Source: Micromonospora echinospora (GTDB lineage Bacteria; Actinomycetota; Actinomycetes; Mycobacteriales; Micromonosporaceae). Taken from it: a DNA stretch of 64,000 nt. Location of the stretch: positions 3,498,001 through 3,562,000 of the forward strand of contig NZ_JACHJC010000001.1 of assembly GCF_014203425.1 (NCBI RefSeq). Reading direction: 5' to 3'. Both the position numbers and the translations under genes were made by a program. The notes under the pieces are model-generated. The model was not told where the DNA came from and searched no databases. It worked only from the letters and a program-made list of their open reading frames with translations. Positions within the stretch are counted from its first letter, which is position 1. Each line of letters begins with the position of its first letter. Positions 58,501 to 64,000 of this stretch are shown here, in pieces.

Positions 58501-61500
58501 CGCGTCGTCGTGCGTGAAGCCGAGCAGGTGCTCGGCGGCGGTCAGGCTCTCCGGGCGTCCGTCGGCGTCGAACGTCCACCGGCTCGACCGGCCCGACGGC
58601 GTGGTGCGCGTCGCGACCGCCCCGGAGTCGGTGTACGAGGTGTGCACCGTGCGGCCGTTGATCGTCTCGGACAGCACCCGGCCCTCGGCGTCCCGGGTGA
58701 ACCGCACCTGCGCGTCCGGGCTGGTCACGGCTGCGACGTGGCCGTCGGCGTCGTACTCGACGCGGGTGACGGCGTCACCGACGCGGCGTTCGACTACCCG
58801 GCCCAGCGCGTCCCACAGGTAGCGGGTGACGGTGCCGGCGGCGTCGGTGTGCGCGACCAGTTGGCCCGCGTCGTCGTGCTCGTAGCGCTGGGTACGGCCG
58901 TCGAAGTCGGTCTGCCCGCACAGGCGGCCGGCCGCGTCGTACTCGTAGCGCCACGTCCGGCCCGCCGGGTTCGTCACGGCGGTCAGCCGTAGTTCCGTGT
59001 CGTACGTGAACTCGGTGCGGTTCCCCGCCTGATCCACCCGTGCCGTGGGTAGATCGAAGGGGCCGTACTCGAAGCTCACCGCCCTTCCTGATGCGTCGAT
59101 GACGTCCACCAGATTCCCTTCACCGTCGTAGAACCACCGTTGCGTGGAGCCGTCCGGGCGGACCCGCCACGCGAGGTCCCCCTCGGCGGTCCAGCCGTAC
59201 GTCGTGACCGCCCCGTCCGGGGCCCGGGTCGCCCGGACCCGTCCGAGCGCGTCGAACTCGATGCCGCCCGCGGGCGCGGGCCGGCGCGGCGGGACCCGGT
59301 GGGTCGAGCCGTCCGGCAGGGTGAGCGTGCGCGCGTCGTGGTCGAACCGGGTGACGCGCCCGAGCGGGTCGGTACGCGACAGCAGCCGGTTCGCCGCGTC
59401 CCACTCCTGCCGGGTGGTCGCGCCCAGCGGATCGACGATCGCGGTGACCTGGCGGCGCTCGTTGATCTCGTACCGGGTCACCTGGCCCAGCGAGTTCGTC
59501 ACGGACGTGACGCCGTCGTCGTACCGCAGGCGGTAGCGCAGCCAGTCACCGGCGCCGCCGGCCCGGACGCAGCGGCCCGCCTCGTCGTAGTCGTAGCCGA
59601 ACCACTCGCCGTTGCGGTCCTGCCAGCGCACCAGCCGGCCCGCCTCGTCGTAGCGCAGCCGGGTCGCGTGGCCCGAGGAGTTGCGTACCTCGACCAGGTG
59701 CCGCCTGTCGTCGTAGGTGAAGGTGGGCAGGTGGACCGCCTCGGCGGCGGTGTCGCCGGGTGCCCGTACGTGCGCGCCGACGACCAGGCCGCCGGCCAGG
59801 TGCGGCACCACGACCACGCCGGACGTGCAGGTCAGCAGCTCGGGGGTGCCGTCGGCGGCGCGTTCGACGTGCCAGCCGACGTCGTCGGTGACCACGTCGC
59901 TGAGCCAGGAGTGACCGTGCCCGGCGGCCGGGGCGAACAGCAGCCGCCGGTCCGGCCCGGTGAGCAGCCAGCCGCCGCCGGTCAGCCGGCGCAGCGGGCC
60001 GCCGGGGCCCAGGACCGGCCGGGCCTCGTCGCCCTCGGTGGGCAGCGGGTACGTGTGGACGGAGCCGTCGGCGGCCAGGAACCGCGCGTGCGTGGCGTCG
60101 GTGACGACGCGCTGGTCCAGCGTGGAGGCCCAGGCCGAGCCGAAGCAGCGGCCCCAGCGGTAGTCGGAGCGGTGGGTCCGCTCCAGGGTGAGCCCGGGGA
60201 GCCGGGCGTCCACCTCGGTGTAGATCACCCGGCCGGTGGCGACGTCGACCGGGTCGCCGACGAGCGGGGTCTGCGCGGTCGGGGTGGCGACGGCGGCGGC
60301 CGGCACGGTAGCGGGCGGGACCGGGACCGGCGGCCGGGTCACCTCGGTCTCGTGCGCGTGGTAAGCGTCCCACCAGGTCTTCTCGGCGTCCGCCACGGCC
60401 CGTTCGGCCCCGGCGACCTCCTCCGGGTCCGCGTCCGCCCGGGACGTCAGGCCGTCCAGGCGGGCCGTCGCCTCGGACAGCGTCTTCGCCGCGCCGGCGA
60501 CGGCGAGCGCGGACGCGCGCAGCCCCGGGGAGAGGTCCCGGCCGGTGACGGCCCGGGCCGCCTCCTCGTCCAGCCGGACCACGTAGCCGCCCGGCACCCG
60601 GACCTCGGCGCCGCCCCGGTGCTTGCCGGCGGCGTCGCGGGAACGCGCGACGAAGCGGAACTCGACGTCGTACTCCACCGCGGCGGTGAGCTTGTCGTCC
60701 GGATCGGTGCGCCGGGTCGGCTTGTCGGTCGTGCTGACCGCGACCTTGCCCTCGTCCTTCACCTGGGCGGCCGGGTCGGTGCGGTAGAGCTGATGCTCGA
60801 CGAGGGTCGCGGCGTTCACCGCGTTGAAGGCCTCCCGCTCGCCCACCCGGCTCGCGCCGCCCGGATGACCGACGCCGCCGACGACCAGCGGCCCGGCCGT
60901 CTTCAGCGCGAACGAGTGGCCGCTGGTCTGCTCGAACTCGGTGTCGGCGCTCCGCTTCGCCGAGCCGCCGATCTTCACTGTGGCGTCCGCGCGCAGCAGC
61001 TTCGGGCGGGCCACCAGGCGGGCGTCGAGGTACAGGTCGCGGCCCAGCCGGGCCGGCATCGGCAGCGGGAATGCGCCGGCCAGCATGGCCGGCAGCGCCT
61101 TCATCCGGGTGACGGTCAGTGTGTCGCGCAGCGCCGCGGTGACGTCGCGGCCGGGTTCGACGCCCGACGCGACAAGCGCCTGCCGGGCCGCCTCGTGCAG
61201 GTCGGGCAGGTCGACCAGGACGTCCTCGACGGCGAAGCGGCCCGGCTCGGGCAGCGGATCGAAGCCGGTGGCGCCGCGCCACAGCTGCCGCCCCGCATCG
61301 GTGGTCTGCGCGGCGGGCACCGTCGTGACCGGCCCGGAGACGGCCTGCGACCGGCCCTGCGTGGCCGAGTACGTGGTGACGTCGCGGACGGTCTGGATCG
61401 ACACGCCGTCCTCGGGCAGCCCCTTGCCGGTGACGGTCAGCGTCAGCCGGACCGCCCCGCGGTACGTCGGCACCGGCCCGGAGACGGTGAGCGTCTGCTC

Positions 61501-64000
61501 GTACGTGCGGCCGGTGCGTTCGGTCGCCTTGGTGGCCCGGTTGTCGAGGGCGGCGGAGCCGGTGAGGCCGGCGGCGACGGTGCCGGAGGCCGGGCCGTGC
61601 CCGGTGGTACGGGTGGCATCGTCCTCGACCCGTTCGGTCTCGGTGCCCTGCGCCCGCGCGGTCAGCGTCACCTGTGCCGCCGTCCGGGAGGTGGTGCGGG
61701 TGTGCGCCTCGCCGACGACCGAGCGGTCGGTGACCGACATCTCGTCGACCAGCTCGATGCCGGTGAAGCTCGGCTCGCCGACCGGCTCGGCGGTCAGCGT
61801 GACGTGGTAGGTGGAGCCCCGGAAGCGCCGCTCCACGCGGATCGGCTCGCTCCGGCCGCCGTTGAGCGCGTCCGCCAGGTGCAGGTGGGCGGCGCCGAGG
61901 AAACCGGAGCTGCCGAGCCCGCGTACCGGGTCGAAGGGGCTGCGGTCCTGGGTGGACGGCAGGATGGCCTGGGCGAGTTCCTCGCTCGACGCCCGGGCCA
62001 GGGCCCGCCGCAGGTGCGGGATGCGGTCGCTGAGGTCGACGTGGGTGGTGACGCCGCCGATGCCGAGCGACCGCTGCGGTCCGGGCCGGAACGCTGGTTG
62101 TTCCCTGTCGTCCGGGGTGCCGGGGTCGGCCGTGGCCTCGTCCTGCCGCTGCTGTTCCTGCCGGACGATGTCGCGTTCGCGCTGCTGGTGCTCGGCCTGC
62201 GCGGCCCGCTGGCGTTCCTGCGCCTGAAGCAGCGCCTGCGTGGCCTCGTCGTGCGTCGCGGTCAGCTCCGCGAGCTCGCGCCGGTGCCGCTCCTCCTGCG
62301 CGGCGAAGGACTGGTCGACGAGCCGCCGCTCCGCCTCGCCGACGGCGCGGCGCCGGCGCACCCGGTCGACGTAGTCGGAGGCGTCGCGGCGTTCGGTGTG
62401 CTGCCGCCGCAGCAGTTCCCCACGCTCAGTGGCCTGTGCCCGTGCCATGCGGGCGCGCTGCTCGCGCTGGTCGGCGCGTACCGTCTCGGCGTTCTCGGCG
62501 TGTCGCAGCTGCAGCCGCACGTCGGCGCTCTGGTGCCGGCGGGCCCGGTCGCGGTCCTGGAGCCGCTTCAGCTCCGTCGGTGTCATCCGCATGACCACAG
62601 CGCCCGGCAGGGTGAGCCGCCGGCCGGCGCGGCGGGCCGGGGAGGCGGGCCAGAGGCCCAGCGGAAGCAGGTTGGTGTCGTGCCGTGCCTCGGCGACCAC
62701 CTCCGCCTCCACGTCGACCCGCACCAGCAGCTCGCGTTCGGGCCGGCCGCCGACGCGCAGCTTGGAGATGCCCGAGACGCTGCGCTCGCTGATCCGGCCC
62801 CAGGCGCGCCGCCACGGCGTGACGGACAGGACGACGGCGCCCGCCGGCCGGCCGGTGCTGCCGCCGTGGTCGGCGGATGGGCCGCTTACCGTGGCGACGC
62901 CGGTGGCGGAGAGGCTCAGCTCGACCGAGCGGCCGTGCGTGGTCTTGCGGGCGGTGCCGCTGGCGAAGGTCCGCTTGATCCGGCCGAACTCGTCCGCGTC
63001 GTCGAGCACCACCGGGTTCGTCGGCCGCAGCCGTACCCGCACGTCGGCGCGGGCGTCCGCGGCCCGGCGGCCGTGCCACAGGTTGCTCAGCGCCAGCGGG
63101 CGGCTGAACAGCTCGGCGTCACCGGTGAGGCGCTCCGGCGACAGCTCGTCGGCGACGACAGTGGAGATCCGGCCGTCCTCGACGGTGTAGATGTCGTCGC
63201 CGCTGGCCTCGTGGAGCGTGTCGACCACGGCGTCCTGCAGCCGGCCGGCGCCGACGAAGGACTCCACCCGGCGCCCGTCGAGGTCGTGCGGGCCGCCGGT
63301 CATCCGGCTCAGCGGGGGCGGGTACGCGATGGTCTGCTCGTCCCGTGCGGCGGGGCCGGGATCGGGATCGGGGCGCTGCCGGGAGACCCGCGTCTCGGGG
63401 ACGAGCATGCGCACGTCGAGGCGGTGGGTGCGGGGGCGCTGCTCGGACGTCGCGACGACGGTGGGCACGTCCCGGCCGTACGCCCCGACGGACAGCTGCC
63501 GGCCCGCCTGGTTGACCCGCACGCTCGACCGGGCCGTGACGGTGAGGTCGAGGGTGGCGGCGAACTCGCGCAGCCGTACGCCGGTGGGCTTGCCCTCGCC
63601 GTCGAGCGCCGGTCCGTGGCTGCTCTCGGCGGCCTGCCGGCCGGTGATCGCGCTCTCGTCGGTGGCGCTCCAGGTGACGGCGGCGCGGGGGCCGCCGAGC
63701 ATCGCCGAGGCGGCCTGGCCGAGCGGGCCGAGGATGCGGGGCTCCAGGCTGATCTCGGCTGACTTGCTGCTGTCGCGCCCGCTGGTCACTGTGGACCGGG
63801 CGTCCCGTTTGGCATCGGTGCCGATCTTCTCGCGGTCGAGCAGGTCGCCGTCGGACACGTCGCGCAGGGTGCCCCGGATGGTCACCACCGTGACGTGGTC
63901 GTGGAACGTGCCGGTGCGGATCAGCGGGATCTTCAGCCCGGGCCCGACGATCCGGTCCGCCAGGTGGCGCAGCTGGTCGGGGGAGAGCTGGGTACGCAGG
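53674..64000 (-). CDS. Giant RHS-repeat polymorphic toxin (5' end outside window)
   Basis: At least 3,441 residues; the frame is still open at the window edge, so the true start lies beyond it. In visible numbering: 1-465 beta-rich region; about 470-627 Arg/Gln/Glu-rich coiled coil; about 640-1230 second beta-rich region; 1240-2151 DUF6531 plus RHS repeats and RHS core ending in DPLGL; 2152-2710 C-terminal tip with a papain-like toxin candidate (Cys2600, His2676, Asp2692); 2720-2787 Asp/Ser-rich 12-residue repeats; 2806-3441 a second DUF6531 and RHS run that stops without a core. RHS shells normally enclose and release one toxin. Immunity candidates follow downstream. Contact-dependent competition is the likely role. 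Confidence 0.85.
   Translation of the reverse strand, partial: [3441 protein letters not shown]
55640..55840 (-). repeat. 36-base tandem repeat (5.5 copies) encoding a 12-residue Asp/Ser linker
   Basis: Five full units and a partial sixth of a 36-base repeat begin at 55640, 55676, 55712, 55748, 55784 and 55820. Two unit types alternate in part (AxDSDVDM and SxDSDTDM variants of MASVRDxDSDxD). Units are highly similar at DNA level, which is typical of a recently expanded minisatellite. It codes for an acidic, flexible segment between the toxin candidate and the second RHS copy. Confidence 0.9.
55880..56260 (-). other. Papain-like (Tox-PL/glutamine-deamidase type) toxin domain candidate
   Basis: Within the giant protein, [17 protein letters not shown] has a Cys (codon 56200-56202) at the head of a helix, followed after about 75 residues by VGHVIN (His codon 55972-55974) and then FEDAQ (Asp codon 55924-55926). 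The order Cys, His, Asp and the GHxxN and (E/D)xQ surroundings match papain-fold toxin domains. Such domains deamidate or cleave a target protein. Assigned by motif only. Confidence 0.6.
57545..60290 (-). other. First DUF6531 plus complete RHS repeat and core unit
   Basis: It starts with [11 protein letters not shown] and the DUF6531 segment [17 protein letters not shown], then many YDxxGxxxxxxD repeats, and the RHS-associated core [24 protein letters not shown]. The end of the core at about 57560 is the usual junction with a variable toxin tip; here it is followed by an unrelated region of about 560 residues. Confidence 0.85.
62120..62590 (-). other. Coiled-coil segment of the giant RHS protein
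   Basis: About 157 residues are strongly enriched in Arg, Gln, Glu and Ala with few hydrophobic residues and no Gly/Pro breaks (for example [20 protein letters not shown] and [19 protein letters not shown]). Heptad-like spacing suggests long coiled coils or a stalk between two beta-rich regions. Confidence 0.7.

Noticed and set aside
53617..58992. Very long plus-strand open frame (over 1,700 codons) opposite the RHS gene
   Set aside because: It is antisense to clear RHS repeats; its composition (Val, Gly, Arg, Asp in biased periodic runs) is what a GC-rich opposite-strand frame gives.
59140..63762. Second very long plus-strand open frame opposite the same gene
   Set aside because: Shadow of the RHS/N-terminal coding sequence; no domain, no plausible start region, and it overlaps recognised protein entirely.

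Overview
The window is GC-rich (about 70% or more by eye), densely packed DNA of a high-GC actinobacterium. GTG starts are common, stop/start overlaps of 1-23 bases are frequent, and the enzymes include F420- and mycothiol-type families. The lineage cannot be fixed from the sequence alone; a Micromonosporaceae-like or related soil actinomycete would fit. No rRNA, tRNA, insertion sequence or CRISPR array was seen.

Region 1 (1-10.2 kb, all +) is an acyl-CoA catabolic operon already in progress at the window edge: two SDRs, a split MaoC-type hydratase pair, an EchA20-like crotonase, a quinone-oxidoreductase-like MDR enzyme, three acyl-CoA dehydrogenases (one FadE30-like), another enoyl-CoA hydratase, and EtfB/EtfA as their electron acceptor. 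EchA20, FadE30 and the SDR pair point to degradation of steroid C/D-ring remnants (the HIP pathway). Region 2 (10.2-16.1 kb) holds an orphan metallo-beta-lactamase-fold hydrolase, a minus-strand operon of histidine kinase, response regulator, ABC ATPase and ABC permease, and an NmrA-like protein.

Region 3 (16.1-46.1 kb) is a large second CoA-thioester catabolic island bracketed by two paralogous FadR/FCD-type GntR regulators. It carries a DUF35/HMG-CoA-synthase-like protein and thiolase pair, a fused two-domain CoA-transferase, BadI-like and BadH-like proteins adjacent to crotonases and acyl-CoA dehydrogenases, an AMACR-type CoA-transferase family protein, a complete branched-chain-amino-acid-type ABC importer with a fused LivM-LivG, two AMP-forming CoA ligases, a putative membrane carrier, and several accessory enzymes. 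The best overall reading is uptake, CoA activation, beta-oxidation and ring opening of an alicyclic or branched carboxylic acid. A 25-base operator-like motif recurs at the control regions of this island and suggests one regulon.

Region 4 (46.1-49.4 kb) contains small uncharacterised genes, one apparently frameshifted, and an alpha/beta hydrolase. Region 5 (49.4-64 kb, all -) is a polymorphic-toxin locus. A giant RHS protein runs off the right edge (at least 3,441 residues). It has a complete RHS core, a papain-like toxin candidate, a 12-residue repeat linker, and then a second, truncated RHS copy in the same frame. Downstream lie a YrhB/Imm35-like immunity candidate, two SseB-like proteins, two paralogous unknown proteins and a GT60-type glycosyltransferase, with strong hairpins between some of these genes.
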